64,000 nucleotides of DNA from Onchocerca lupi (GCA_028564675.1 JAOVVO010000012.1:62001-126000), one strand, 5' to 3'; numbered from the stretch's first letter, positions 1 to 13,093 are shown. Notes: generated by a model not told the origin, from the sequence alone. Numbers and translations: made by a program.

Positions 1-2709
1 GTGAAACAAAACACGAATAAATTGAGCGAGGAATTTTAAAGAGTGACATTGTTTTAAATATGTTGTAGGAGATGCATAACAACGAATATTTTTAATGATA
101 TTATGATTTATATATACATTCCAAAAAGTAAACTTACTCGGCCCAGGCTTTGGAATTGATAAGTAAAGCTATCGCGGCTTTTAGCCAAAAGTTTTTAATC
201 ATTTTGGCTTGTTAACAAGGCAGAATGAATAAGATTTTTATAGAAGATCAAACATGATTTGCTAGAAATTAATTAACTTTGCAAATAAACCAATATATTT
301 GCACTTTTCAACTTTCAAAATTCATGCTTCATTATGAAAGAACTTCATGAGGTCATCACAAAAAAAGAAAAAAAGAAAACATTGCAATTAGAATGGTGCA
401 ATTCATGATAAAATAATTCAGAAATAATGTTAGACTTCAGGAAACAATACAAAAAGCAATACAAAAGGTTTGTTTTTTAATTGGTATTTTGATGAAATTT
501 TAGGTTAATGAAAGAAGAAAGATAAAATGAAAGGAAGAAAAATGTACTACAAAATCGCAATGCTTCAATTAACTGAAAACTGTAAATCAGATTGAAGAAA
601 TTAATTTAGGTGGTGAAAGAGAAAAATCATATGATTTGACACGCAGTACCAATTTATTGGTAAAAAGAGCTGATCAGATTTAATACCATCGATGGATTTG
701 AGATTAAAAGTTTTAAAAAAAAACCCGAGGAAGCAAATCAATTCCATGCACTACAGCACCACTAATACATGTCATTCACTATCAATTTCATCAATATCGC
801 TGGTTCACTTGAAATTAAAAACCGGTTCAAGGCCGTAATGTGCGATTATTCGCGGGCATCCGCTTGCTGTTTTCATATCAAATTTGCAACATATGCCAAT
901 ACTTGTCGCTAATTAAAACCCCACGATATATTGTTCTCTTGTTTTTATATAATTAATAACTCGTCATCTTATTTTTCATATTCATCTTCAAGATAATAAT
1001 CAGTATCTTGCAAAATTTCTGTCATGTTACGCACCGAGAAATTGCTATGTCGATGACGTATTTCCTGCTATTTAATATAGGCAAATATTTCTTACTGATT
1101 ATCATATTTTTACATCATTACAGGCATTATGATTGCATCCAAATTTTTGCTGTTTTTATGTAGTCGGAAATAAAATACGGCATCGCTATTTTCTACATCG
1201 TCGAATTACAGGTTTTAATGATGATCAGACTGAACAGTATCTACAGGCTGAAATAAAACAACATTGATATTAGATGACACGATAAGAATCCACACTCCAA
1301 AAATATCTTCGCCACATTATGACAATCGATGATAGTTCTGGATATTTGTTCGAAGCTATCTGGATTACTGAGACAAACAAACAGTTCCCAAACCTATACT
1401 AGAAAGACCCAAAAAGAACGGTTACAATATTCTAATTGCTCATTGTGCTATTTCAATTTCTGTGAAAAGAACAATTTATATAAAACATGAATAAATTGCG
1501 AACTGAATATTACAAATTAGCACCGACTTTAAGAAAAGTGGAGAATATTATGCTGAAAAATAAGAAAAAAAAAAAAGAAAAATTCTCTAAGCTCATTTGC
1601 GCGAATGAAATCTCAAATTTTTGAGCATGAATTATTTTTTTTACATGCATGAAAACTGAAAAATTCTCAACTCACATGAAAATTCGAGCTATTATGATAA
1701 TTAGTTGAGAAGAGATATGCTAGAGAATGCTCCTAAGTTATATTAATTTTTGAAGATTAGATATTCAAATAGTTAATATAAATCATATCATCTTAATGAA
1801 TGGAATGAAAATGAAAAGCTCTCCTTGTGCATTACAAGAAATAGCAAAATCTAGCATGATGATGATAGAATATGCTGCTGGAGATATATTCTCAATATAT
1901 TGAAAGCTGAGGATATTTCAGATGAAAAAAAATTTGCTAAAACACAAAAAAAAAAAAACATTCTCTGAGCTCGTTTGCACGGATGAAGTCTCAAAATTTT
2001 GAGCACGAATAATCCGTACATGCCATAAAAATTGAAAAATTTCAAATCACATAAATAAATCGAATGGTCATAAATCAGTTTAAATGTTGATGGTTTGAAA
2101 CTGAAATAAAAAAGTTTTGGAAAAAAAAGATTTACATAAATCATGAAATATTCTAACTGGAAGCATGAACATTTAAAGCCATTAAAATGCATCGAATATT
2201 GACCTAAAATAGCAAATTTTCAAGAAGTAAGCACAACAAGGCCACATAACTAAATATAAAAAGCCACAAACAACATAAAAAAAAAAACGATTATATGTGT
2301 GAGATCTTATAAAACAATTAAAAATGCTAAAAATGTCCATCGACAGTGTTATTAAGAAAAAGAAGTGAACAAAAATTTGAAAATAAAAACAACTAAGTTG
2401 AAAAAAAAAGTCAAATTTTCTTCAATGCTGATGCTGAAAGATGCCGTTTATAGCTAAAAGCAAATATCAATCAGAAAATAATTCGTTAAATTTCATCTAA
2501 AAATAGCAGCAATGAGAAATTTAGTAATTTATATCTTCTAAAAAATAAAGATATTTCGGCATTTCATCGAAAAATTTAAAAAACAGAATAGCAATAAATG
2601 CGCTTATAAAATGATTAAGCTTGTTTCCCAATATCAAAAGTGAAATGAAAAATAAAACAATAAAGGATAAGTCATAGCAACAGTTGGATGAACAACGAAA
2701 ATAAATTAT
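1..2709. other. AT-rich interval with no recognised gene
   Basis: I read both strands and found only short low-complexity open frames rich in Phe, Leu, Lys and Asn, with no recognisable domain and no chain of phase-compatible exons. It lies downstream of the 3' end of TAF12. It may be intergenic, or an intron of a gene whose exons lie left of the window. The only internal structure noted is the diverged direct repeat at about 1581-1690 and 1960-2066. Confidence 0.5.
1581..2066. repeat. Diverged direct repeat, two copies of about 105-110 bp
   Basis: Copies at about 1581-1690 and 1960-2066 share an ordered series of blocks: TTCTCT(A/G)AGCTC(A/G)TTTGC, then ATGAA(A/G)TCTCAAA, then TTTTGAGCA(T/C)GAAT, then ACATGC..A, then ATTGAAAAATT or an equivalent. 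Both are preceded by A-rich runs. The shared order with scattered substitutions indicates an old duplication, or two copies of a dispersed repeat family. Confidence 0.6.
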
Positions 2710-4469
2710 TTAAGGCTTTTTAAGGGTTTTCTTAATTAATGCCATTCGCTGATTATGTACTGCCATTTCGGTATTTTTTTGAACATTTTCTGCATTGTCT
2801 GATTTTGTTTGAGATTCATGTCTTGGAAGAGTATGATAGTTGAAGTATCTTCGTAAAACAAATTCTACATCTTTAGATTCCAGAACATCCGAACCACGAT
2901 GACGAGCAAGTTTACATGATCGTTCAATGACCTAGAACAAAAACTCTGAAAAGTTGAAACTCCTAGAATTCGAATTCTTGAAATCCATAACTGCTGATAT
3001 TACATCATTTTCAAAGCTTTAAATCATGAACAAAAAATGTTTGCATTGAAAATTGAAAACATCACAAAATTTCCATATTATGAAGACACCTGATCAACGA
3101 AATCGTCGACAAATTCAGTGAGTATAGTTTTTACAGGATCATCAAGAATTGAGGTAGGATCAATTTGCCGTACGAGATCATCTAATTGCGAAGATCCAAG
3201 AATCGGGGTTGTTACCAGATGAGGCTAAAAGTTTATTACCAATAAGTTTATAAGAAGCAGAAACTGGAATTTAAAAAAAAAAATAAATTCTTTTTACACA
3301 GAAAATAAACCAAATTCCGAGAACCATTAATTAAGCGAAGCAATACAAAACTAAACAAACCTGTTCAATAGCACCTTCTGCTTTAACTACACCAACATTT
3401 GATTTTCGTACAATATTAATCTGTGAAGTTTCTGCTGCAGTTTCACTTAATTTATTGGAATCTAAACATGAAAAGACCTAGAAATCCTAAAGTTTTTCAT
3501 CCCATCTTTCATGAACACTCATGGTCTTATTTGCAAGCCTTTAAGCATCGAAAGAATGTGGAGAAAAAGTGAACAAACAATTCATTTTTTGCTTCAAAAT
3601 TTAAAACAAGACTTTTTATGCGCAAAATGGTTTTTCAGTCCAAAATATTTCAGTACTGGATAATTAAATTCAAAATAAGTGTAACAGTTACTGCATGCAG
3701 CAATCAAAGAAGCAAAGCATATCGCTAACATCTTATTTTCACTGCAATCAAAAAAAAAAATAAATAAATATAGTAAAATAAATGAATAGTTGCAAAAACA
3801 TGTTGATTTATATTTAAATATCACATAGCGATAAACAGCAAAAAAGGAGAAATATTTGAAAGATAAGTGAAATTTCGAAATTTCGTCTCATCTATCAAAA
3901 AACAGTTCTCAAGTTTGAACCTGACATTTGAAGGCACAAACTGTGATCCCATCATATTGAATGAAAACTTGAATCAAAATAATTTATTCGATATTTTATC
4001 ATTTGTGTCTGCAAATTATTATATTCTCTTCTTGCTGATACATGCATGCAAAAAACAGAAAACCAACCTAACGAGTGGCTCGATGAACGTGACATAATAT
4101 TGTCTGTAAAAGATTGGCGCGGCAACGGTTTGATTGGGAATCGATTGCCTAGTCCCACTGGTGATGATGCTACACTTCTTGATGCTGGCTAAATTTTTAG
4201 TAGATTTTTTAAAATCGAATTTACAAATCAAATCAAAAGTCAAAACTTTTGGCATTCAAAATTGGGATTTTTGAAATCTTTGATAAATTCCTTACCATTG
4301 TTACGACTGCGATTCGACGTTGCTTTTGAAGTAGCTCGCCTACGGACAAATTAACAAAAGCAGGTGAATTATGAGAAGCAGCTTGTACGGTAATAGGTAA
4401 AGCCGATACAACTGCAGCTTTAGGTGTTATTGACGTAGATGTTGTTGGTGTTTCTTCATTCGATGACAT
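2710..4469 (-). CDS. taf-12: Transcription initiation factor TFIID subunit 12 (TAF12)
   Basis: Histone-fold subunit of TFIID (and of SAGA in other eukaryotes) that pairs with TAF4. Five exons join in phase: 4469-4296, 4188-4068, 3461-3361, 3224-3090 and 2931-2710, giving 250 residues and a TAA stop. The N-terminal 130 residues are Ser/Thr/Pro-rich and variable. The histone fold covers about residues 140-225: the first part contains LDDLVRQIDPTSILDD and VDDFVDQV, and the next exon continues with IERSCKLARHRGSDVLE and KDVEFVLRRYFN, which match the conserved TAF12 helices. The start chosen is the second ATG of the first open frame (MSSNEE...), because upstream codons look non-coding. Length exceeds the roughly 160 residues of human TAF12 through the N-terminal extension. 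TBP lies about 9 kb away on the other strand. Confidence 0.93.
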
Positions 4470-5738
4470 TATCCAGCAGTTGAAATGACTTTGTCTCTGA
4501 AAAAAAATTTTAATCATTGATTACATAGCTACTGCTTGACAAGTTTCTCACCTTATAAGTTTTCCAACTTAAAAAAAAAAAAAAAAAGAAAAAAAACCAC
4601 TTCTGCTCATGAGAAGCTTCATGTCAAGTCATATAGAAAATTAAAAAATAAGTACCAACAAATACAATTCTCCGGCAAATAGAAGAGAAATAGGAAGAAA
4701 ATATGAAATGGCGGTAATAATTGCAATGGTCAGCAACGGATTTCAAGTGTATCATTTTTTTCCTTTATTTGAATAATAAGTTACAATAACATTACACTCT
4801 AAATTATATAGAGGGATTTTTCAAAAACTTTATTTCGAAGGTTATAAATTTGTAAAAAGTCAATGTCTTTGACACTAGAAAGACATCAGCTTCTGGAATC
4901 TGCTGTACAAATAAAATGGGTAAGCATAGGAAAAAACTTAGTGAACTCGGTTGAGAAAAAAATAGCAATAAAAAATCACTGGAAATTAAAGGAAACCATA
5001 ATATCAGTAAGCACCATTTGAATTTAAAAAATTTATCCAAAAGTAGTAAAAAATACAATAAGAACTAAACATGCAACAATATGAGAATAACTTTAAAGTT
5101 TGGAAAATTTTACAAATTTTCGAAAACTGAATAACAGATTTTAACAAAAAATACAAGTAAGAACTTAAAAACTTAACGATTCTTCACATTAAAACATAAA
5201 CTATCTCCACAAAATGAAAAAGAGAAGACGAGAAAACCGGGTTCAAACAAGATATTGTCTGGAAGAAAAAATAAACAGATAACTAAAATTTTGTATCATA
5301 AAAAGAAAAATGAAAATATTTTTATTCACTGCCTTATATCTTGATTTTGTGAAGCGAAGAGATTTTTCTAATATATCAAGAATTCAAATATCTTTGTTAT
5401 GTGCAACGGCTGGTTTTTTCCTGACCTTTCAGCTGCTTAAAAATAATAATATTTCATATAATGAAAAGTAAATATACACAAAATATTTAAAAACTCGAAT
5501 TATCTCAAAAAACAGAGCGGATTTTTTACACCGAAAATTCAACATTTGAGGTTTGCTTTTCAGCATCCAGTATTTAAAAAGTTATTATTTGATGAAATAA
5601 AATATTAAAATAAGTTTGAACATAACTCCGAATTTCACAGTTTACTTATCCAAAATTTCGGAGGTTTATTTCTTGAGCAACATTTTCATTATAAGATTTT
5701 GGGAAATGATACTTTTGTTGAATATCTTTACAATAATG
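4470..5738. other. Interval between TAF12 and TTC27
   Basis: Both flanking genes are on the minus strand. The interval is AT-rich with short A and T runs. One exon-like stretch occurs on the minus strand at about 4805-4907: a CAG acceptor followed by a short open frame with IPEADVFLVSK. No partner exons could be joined, so it is not called as a gene. Nothing else is recognised. Confidence 0.5.
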
Positions 5739-8700
5739 TTACAAACAAGAGGATAAAAATGCCTTCACTTTCATTAAAGACTCTTTTAAGCAAGTGCTCG
5801 AAGTATCTACAGCATCTACGCCATATGTTTTTTCGACGGATGTAATAACTGGTCGAACAATCATTCGAATTTCGGATTTTATCTAAAATTTACCAAAACT
5901 AATTGGAAAGGCTAATTTACATTTGTTCAGAAAACCAATTTAAAAAAAAAAAAAAGACTTAAAAGTAGCCCTGATTAAGGATAATTCAAATTAAATAAAG
6001 CATTTTATCCTGCAAATGCAATATATTTGGATACCATAAAAAAAAAGAAAAAAATGACGTCCTATTCTTGCAATATGCCAATCCATTCTTGGATTGGCAT
6101 AATGCAAAATAGACATCATTTTTTTGCCGTTTTTAAGACTAATAACGATTCTAATTGGATTATTAAACAGCTTTTTCGTGAGAGTTAGTTCCTAATCGAT
6201 AAATGTTGTTTAGAAGTGACAACATCATAAATTCGCTCAATCAAAATTCTTTCACTTACCAGAACGCTTTCAGTGTTTTTCATTTCTGATAAAACTTTCT
6301 TGGATTCTCCCAATTTGATTACTGCATTTAAAACAGCAACACATGAATCGACATCTTTATGCCAATCCTGAAAAAGAAATGTAACGCTAATGCCAAAAAT
6401 CTAATGAATGATTTTAATAAAAAAGCCATAAATCTTTATAAAAAACAGTGATGTAAAGAACTTACTTGTTTATTATAGTAAGCCCTAAAAACGCGCTCCA
6501 ACAATTTTATGTAAACTTCATAATCCTTCACGGATGATTCTGAATTAGGTCGTTTCAACTCCGCATAACAACGCCAAATCTGAAATATGAAAAAGACTTC
6601 AATTTTATTATCAAAGCATGAGGAAACAAAAAGGTTATTGAGAATATAACGCAATGCTACTGGAAACTCATTAAATGAATCAAAAAGAAAGAAAGAAAGC
6701 GAATCATGATAAATAAAAATAACAAACTGTTGGCGAACAAGTTTGCTGCGAAGTTATTCTGCCTAATAATTCACACATCATATTTGTTAAAGGTTTTACA
6801 AATCCTTCATTCTCCTGAAAGCAAGTTACATACAAAAATCTTATATTGCTCTCCAAAAGATATCCACCAAAAATGCGAAATAGTATCTGTTTAGCTTTAA
6901 GCCATCTTTTCATTAATAATTTGATGAGTTAGTGAAATAAGAGGTTTTTTTTTACGACAGAAATAATTCTGAGATTAAGAACTAAAAAAATAATAGTAAT
7001 TGCTCGGCGAAAGTAATCATAATCAGAGCTTTAATAACTCATGGATTTTTGACTGGCTTTGGAACTTTAAATTCTAGCGCCGTATTTAGGATTCAAACAT
7101 TTTAAAATTCAAACGACTGATGAAACACACATGATATTATTGAATGTAATAATTTTCTTTTTATTAGGCAATCTTTTTATCTTTTATTTTATCTAGTTTT
7201 TTCTTCCACTCATGCTTATTTGGAAAATTTTTTACTGCATTTTAAATTATAGATCAGGACTTGACAATAAGATTTCAAACTACCTTTCTGAACGACTTTG
7301 CAAGCAAAATATTTTATTACACAATGATAAGGACAATTTACTTCTCTTAGAGTGACTAATTTCTGCGTAAGTGTTTCAATTACGAGATCGTCTTTATACT
7401 GTTTGTCCAAATCTAATAAAACGTGAAATGTAGAAACTGCCGATGAAAAATCATGCGTACGTATGCAGAGAAGCATATAATTTTCTCGTAATTTGATGTG
7501 TTCGAAATTCAATTTCAGGGCTTCCTGAAACAAAAATTAATAGATTAATGAAGAAAAAATAACTTGCCTTTCTCGAAATTATTAGAAACATAACATCAAA
7601 ATAAAAAATTTAAACTTTCCAAAATATTCAGAATAACTTTCCGATTTACAAATGCTCAACTTAAGAGATGGTTTCTATGAAGAGTTGTCGCATTGGCAAA
7701 AACAAAATTAATGTAACTGAAGAGCGATCGAATATGAAATATACCTCAGTAAATTAGAAAAATTCAAAATTAATAGTAAATTTTTGGAACTCAAGTAGTA
7801 TCAAGAATGATATCTTTCTTTTTTTAAAAAAAAAATTATGAAATGGTTAACCAAGGTTTGCGCACTATTAAGAAACTGGAGAAAAAACATTCTGGAACCT
7901 GGCAAGATTCAAAACGAGACCTGTAAAAGAGCTTTAGCTCGTTCTGCATCATTTAATTTTTCATATACAGCAGCAAGATTATTCCATGCTTGAAAATGCG
8001 CAGGCTCATAACGTACACATTCCCGATAGGCTTTCGCCGCTTCTTCCCATTTTTCGAGCTTCCACGCACAACAGCCAAAATTGAACCAGGCGAATGACTT
8101 AACTTGATATTAAAGTAAATTAAATATTTAATGTATTCAAACATTCCTACTTTCTAACAATGATGCATGAGATGCAAATAATGTGATGAATAACCCAAAT
8201 TCAGTTAAGAATTTATTTAAAAACATTTTCTGATGAGGAACATCAAAAATTCTGATGAAGTTCTTCATGTAATTTTAAATGAAACCTTAATTGAAATCAA
8301 ACAAAAAAACATACATTGATCGGCTGAAGCTCAAGGCTACGTTTCAAATGTTGGTATGAAATGTCATAACGTTTGCGCTGAAGCATTAGCATTCCTAAGG
8401 ATCGATGAGCACGAAATGAACGGCCATCCGAAACCTTAACTTCAAAAACATGATTCCATATGAGATATTTTTCCATTCCATTATTACAATTCCTCGGAAA
8501 TTATGTAGCTTATTTTAATGATGATATTCACAGAAAAAAAAAAAAAAAAAAAAAGAAAAACGATATATTTTTCAAAGAATGATAGTATTCTTTCTTTTCA
8601 ATTCCTTATACAAAATTTTTTTGAATTGTCAAATCTAAATTCTAAATTCACATGGAAATAATCATAAATTCATTACTTCAATTGCTTTCTCATATGCACC

Positions 8701-11700
8701 GGGTTTATGAAGTATGTCGCCTAAAAGACACCAGTAAATTGGTTCGTTCTCATTCTTGGCAAGTAGATCCCGAACTAATTGTTCAGCTTTTTCCAACTGA
8801 CCAAGTGACTGATAACAATCAATAACATTATCCCAATTTTCTTGTTTTTCGAATATTATCAAGGCTTCCTGCAAATTTGATATGGAAGAAAATTGAGATT
8901 GGTTGATTATTATTTAAAAAATCTATCAATTTGAGAACACTAAATTCGCTTTACCAATACTTGATCCACTAATTTGGTTGCAACTATCTGCCAACTGCTC
9001 CACTCAAATCTTCGGGCCAGAAAATACACAAAACACATTTTTTTTTCCCACGCATTAATGAGAAAATACTAAATAGTAATATAATATCACAACAAGATGA
9101 CAGAAATTCATATTTTTAAAAGTTAAAATGAAACTGACAGTATAATGACAATATTAAAATATTCCAGCAAAAGCATAAAAGACAAACCGCTGTGCATCCG
9201 ATAGAACGAAGAACTTCAGCATGAACGAGATCAACATACCAAAATGGTTTCATTCCACTTGCCAGCAATAATTTCAGGCGTCTTCTTAAAGTGACCTCAT
9301 TTACCTGTAAGAAATAAATAGTGCAGGAAGATCATATTTTAGGGTAAAGAGACAAGTAATTAAGTTATTTTTGAGTGAAAATATGCAAAACTGTCCGTTT
9401 TTAATTTGATTTCTTGATGCATTTTCCAAAATAGGACGCAAAGTTTTGGATGAAAAATGAAATCGTTAAGATCTGATTTGCAACATAAATTCGAGTGATA
9501 TCCAAATTCAAATTATCCAGATCTAAAACGTAGCAAACTTCTTCAATCTCTACACCATTCATCAATTTTGACAGTGATTCCATTTGCATGCATGCACGTT
9601 CCACTCGGCGCATGCTACTTTTCTCATATTCCGAACGTTGCAATAAAGCACTAGCCTGCACTGCCCAATTCCTACGCTGAGCAATTATCTGCAAAAAGCA
9701 GTCATATTAAAAGTAGATAAAGTGAAATTAAAAGTAGCAGGACAAAAAACAATGCTTGGATTTAAATCAATCTTAATATTCTTATTATTTTTGAATCCTG
9801 AAAATATATTTTAAAATTCCAAAATGTACGATAGAACCAAAAAATAAAAGGAAAAATAGAATACTTCATCGAGATAGGAGCAGCATTTCTCAATTACTAA
9901 GTCCTCAGCGCTCTGAATTTTCCGTTCAAGCACACCAGAAGCCAGCATACATGCTAAACTTAAGGCAGAGAGCTTAGCACGATCGGCTGAAGCATCTGTT
10001 TCAGCAATACATACATTTTCTAACAATGAGTCATCGTGAAGCAAAACATTCGGCGGCAAAGCGCCATCGTTTTCAAATGCGTCATCATCCTCCACGTTAT
10101 CACCACCTACAGCCTTAATAAGAAGGAAAAATCTGATTAAAAAAAAATTATATTTGAACAGAAATAAAAACCGAACAAAAAAATACAGAGGATATTTTTT
10201 ATTCAACAACTGAGTGATAAATTTTCTTGAAAATACAGAGAGATGGAAACTCACTTTGGCGACAAGTTGAGGTATAAATTTTTCTTGAAATCTAGTACGT
10301 TTACCCAACACTCCGATTATTTTGATTTCGAGACCAATAATAGCCAAAGCATTATTTAAACAAAGTTCAGCTTTAACGATTTGATTGTATAACAGATGAG
10401 CATACATTCTTTCAAGCAATGCTTCAGTAGCTACTGTTATGGAAATACAATCAACTTGCACATTTTCCTAAAAATCATCATTTATTTGCAATTATAGATT
10501 AAAATAACTTTTTGAAATTTACAGTTCTTCTAAAAATTACAATTTAAATTTAAGGTTTTTATTTTTTTGCAAATAGAGAATTTCAGCCATAAAAAAAATC
10601 AAACGATTCATAACTTAGCGAACGGAAATGGCAACAAAGTAAAAAAAAAATATTTTACCAAAGTATTAAGAATTTTTTGGAGATCATTAGCCGGCTCCTT
10701 TAGCAGATCCTGCCATAACAATACTAAACGACATGTAAGAAAGTTTTTCATGAAACCATCCTCTAATCGAGAACAGCATTCGATTAATATTGTTTTTGCT
10801 AACCACAAACATAATTTTGAACTGCAAACGATAAGATTCAATATAAGAATACCTTTTCTCAAATATTTCAGCATTTGAATATCAAAAAGAATAACTGTAA
10901 AAATGGCTTAGATATTCATAAACCTAAAACTGAAATATTTTAAAATTAGCTATTTATTACAATAAAAAATTACTAGAAAAAAAAAAGAAAAATTCAATCA
11001 ATTGTAAAATCTTCGTTACATCAAAATGTAATCATACCGAGCAAATTTATACGGAGAATTGCAACCAAATGATAAATCTTTATCAATTTCCTCCTCCACC
11101 ACATATTCTCCATAAACTGGTTTCTCTAAACAAATTGTAACTGAATAATAATCAAATTTCGGTACTACTAATAACTAAATCAAAATGCATTAGGAAGATG
11201 AAATTATTAATACCGTCACATAAATTTTTTTTTTTTAACTCCAGTCAATTTCGGTTCTTTAACTGCTCATTATTCAACTAACTTGTTACATCAGTTATCT
11301 TATTTTTTATTTGTTGATTGGGTTTTGCTTTTTTTTTTACCTGCTAATTAAGATTTTAAATCTGTTATTTCACTATCTTTATCTTTCAAGTATTGCTGCA
11401 GCTTACTTACTCTTTGCTCTAACTTCTAACGTCTTAATCCTTTTCTACCTAATTTTTTTTTGTCTTTCTCTTTAACTCAGAGCTCTAAACTCCTTGATTT
11501 TCTCCTCCAAAACTGGCTTTTCCTTATCCATTTGGCATATTTCTTCATCGCCTTCTTCTATTTTCTCATTTCAATTTTTTAATTCTGCATTTTCTTTCCT
11601 AAAATGCTTGTTCCTTTCTCCAACTCCTTTTTTTCCTTGCAATCATAGAAACATTGCTAACCAGAACTCTGACGGTAGCACCATCTAGCTTCCCATTATT

Positions 11701-12204
11701 TCAGGAAAGAAAAAACATTATAAAACGCTCACACTTACAACAACATACCGATATAAAGTAAGACTTAGTGGTATTATCACTTATTATCAGTCAATTGCCA
11801 ATATGAAAGACGTGAAGTCAGATGTACGTATAGCTTAACATATAATTAGCACTGATTTGAAATAAACTGATGATATGGAAGGCTTATGTACTTTTAAGAA
11901 CTAGAAATATCTCTAGCAAATAATTCAACGGAACTTTTACTTTTTCGTAACGAAATCTTCGGCATTTGTACATTTCAACAGGCAATTAATCTCAATTAAT
12001 TGATTTGCCAGGTAGAACAATCGGAGAAAAAAACACTGAAAGGACATTACCAATGAATCCAGCATAGTTGGCCAGAGTGAAATGATCCAAGCATTTGCTG
12101 GCCACCGATAACAATGAAGTATTTGGAAGACAATCCAATTCATGCCTTAGCTGGGCTAAATTTTTCGACTTCATCAGTATATCCATAGCCTTACATTGAT
12201 CCAT
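5739..12204 (-). CDS. TTC27: Tetratricopeptide repeat protein 27 homologue
   Basis: Member of the TTC27/Emw1 family, conserved TPR-superhelix proteins whose molecular role is poorly defined. Exons in order: 12204-11941, 10821-10659, 10467-10255, 10113-9865, 9688-9485, 9304-9188, 9068-8955, 8868-8677, 8434-8315, 8097-7921, 7524-7342, 6814-6728, 6579-6466, 6367-6260, 5882-5739. Family landmarks include GVLGKRTRFQEKF, RRNWAVQASALL, RRVERACMQ, YWCLLGDIL, WFNFGCCAWKLEKWEEAAKAY and QAWNNLAAVYEKL, in the order of human TTC27. The model is about 815 residues against 843 in human, but only if one base in the A7 run at 12027-12033 (T7 in the coding strand) is disregarded; as given, the first exon changes frame there. 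The 38-codon exon 9068-8955 has no counterpart in the human protein yet preserves phase. An in-frame TAG lies just before the chosen start, within a possible acceptor, so an upstream exon may be missing. Confidence 0.9.
6048..6125. repeat. Long near-perfect hairpin in a TTC27 intron
   Basis: Left arm 6048-6084 and right arm 6091-6125 are inverted copies around a six-base loop (ATTCTT). The core TATGCCAATCC/GGATTGGCATA is perfectly paired. The outer part pairs with about two single-base bulges and two mismatches, ending in A7 facing T7. It lies in the intron between coding exons 6367-6260 and 5882-5739. It could be a microRNA-like precursor, a small inverted-repeat element, or a chance foldback; the A/T ends and roughly 78 bp size would suit either of the first two. 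Confidence 0.65.
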
Positions 12205-12980
12205 CTTCTAAAAGTAGCCGATCGAGCCTAGACATATGTGGATTCCCTGAGCCAGATCTCTATCACTCGACTTCTCATTCCAGCAATTTCTATGTGAAAG
12301 AATTTCGAGCTGCTTAATACGTCCGGATCTCGAAACGGAAGTACTGTAGGGAAAAGGTTTCGAGACAATTTGCCAGATAATTTCTTTGGAATTCGGTGGG
12401 GTGAAATTTCATTCTAATGATTGAAGACAGTAGGGGTTCAGTGGTTTGGCTTTCAATATTTCGAGAAAATAAAGAGCTTTTAGTAAGTCCGCTTTGTCTA
12501 ACCTCAACCACCCCATTGTCTTCGACATTTCCGTTTGAATCATATGTTTATCCTCATCGTTTTTTATGGTCAATGGCAGATTTTCCTCTCTGTGAACTCT
12601 TCTCAACAACTTTTTTTTAAGCTCATCACTAAAGTCATCCATTTTATGCCTATCAGTAAACGCAGATTCTTTTCTGGCCAAAAACTTCTAGCAGCGGCGT
12701 ATTTATTGATAGGATTGTGGTTCTTGTTTCACTAATATCTTCTTTATCAAATATTCCTTGGCTTATTTCAAATTTTTTTCTCGTCTTTAACCACAATTTC
12801 CGATTCATGAGTGATAGATAATTTTGCTAAACTCAATCCTTTTTTTTTTTAGATGATTGAGGATAGGCTTTGGTTTTTCTTGAGCAAAATATCAGTAGCT
12901 TCAACAGCAGAATACGTTCCATCATCACAATCTAGTTCAAAAAAGGAAAAATGTCCGCTTAATTTGCCAGCAACTTTAAA
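11040..12980 (-). pseudogene. Decayed coiled-coil protein gene remnant
   Basis: Minus-strand peptide fragments with protein-like composition are interrupted by stops and frame changes and have no introns. From 12980 downward: a piece with KLSGHFSFFELDCDDGTYSA, a piece with EISQGIFDKEDISETRT, an open frame at 12681-12409 with DELKKKLLRRVHREENLP, and a piece with QLEILSHR. Further down, at about 11700-11340, one frame holds a heptad-like coiled coil (EEICQMDKEKPVLEEKIKEF, RVSKLQQYLKDKDSEITDLK) broken by at least three stops. At about 11140-11050 is KPVYGEYVVEEEIDKDL. The TTC27 exon 12204-11941 sits between the pieces. I do not recognise the parent gene. A fast-evolving live gene with unseen introns is possible but less likely. 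Confidence 0.4.
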
Positions 12981-12985
12981 ACTTG

Positions 12986-13007
12986 TATATATATATATAT
13001 ATATATA
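12986..13007. repeat. (TA)11 microsatellite
   Basis: Uninterrupted TA dinucleotide repeat between the TTC27 side and the TBP promoter. Confidence 0.9.
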
Positions 13008-13093
13008 CATATCCGAAAGATACAATTAATGTAAACAAGAAGTGGTAAAGATCAAGAAGCATGTGATTTCAAATGGGTCAGCAAACCTATCGT

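Noticed and set aside
1851..2192. Minus-strand open frame of 113 codons
   Set aside because: Phe/Leu/Lys low-complexity translation of AT-rich DNA that overlaps a diverged repeat copy; no domain or splice context.
4804..5058. Exon-like minus-strand frame with IPEADVFLVSK between TAF12 and TTC27
   Set aside because: One acceptor and about 30 plausible residues, but no partner exon in phase could be found; too little to call a gene.
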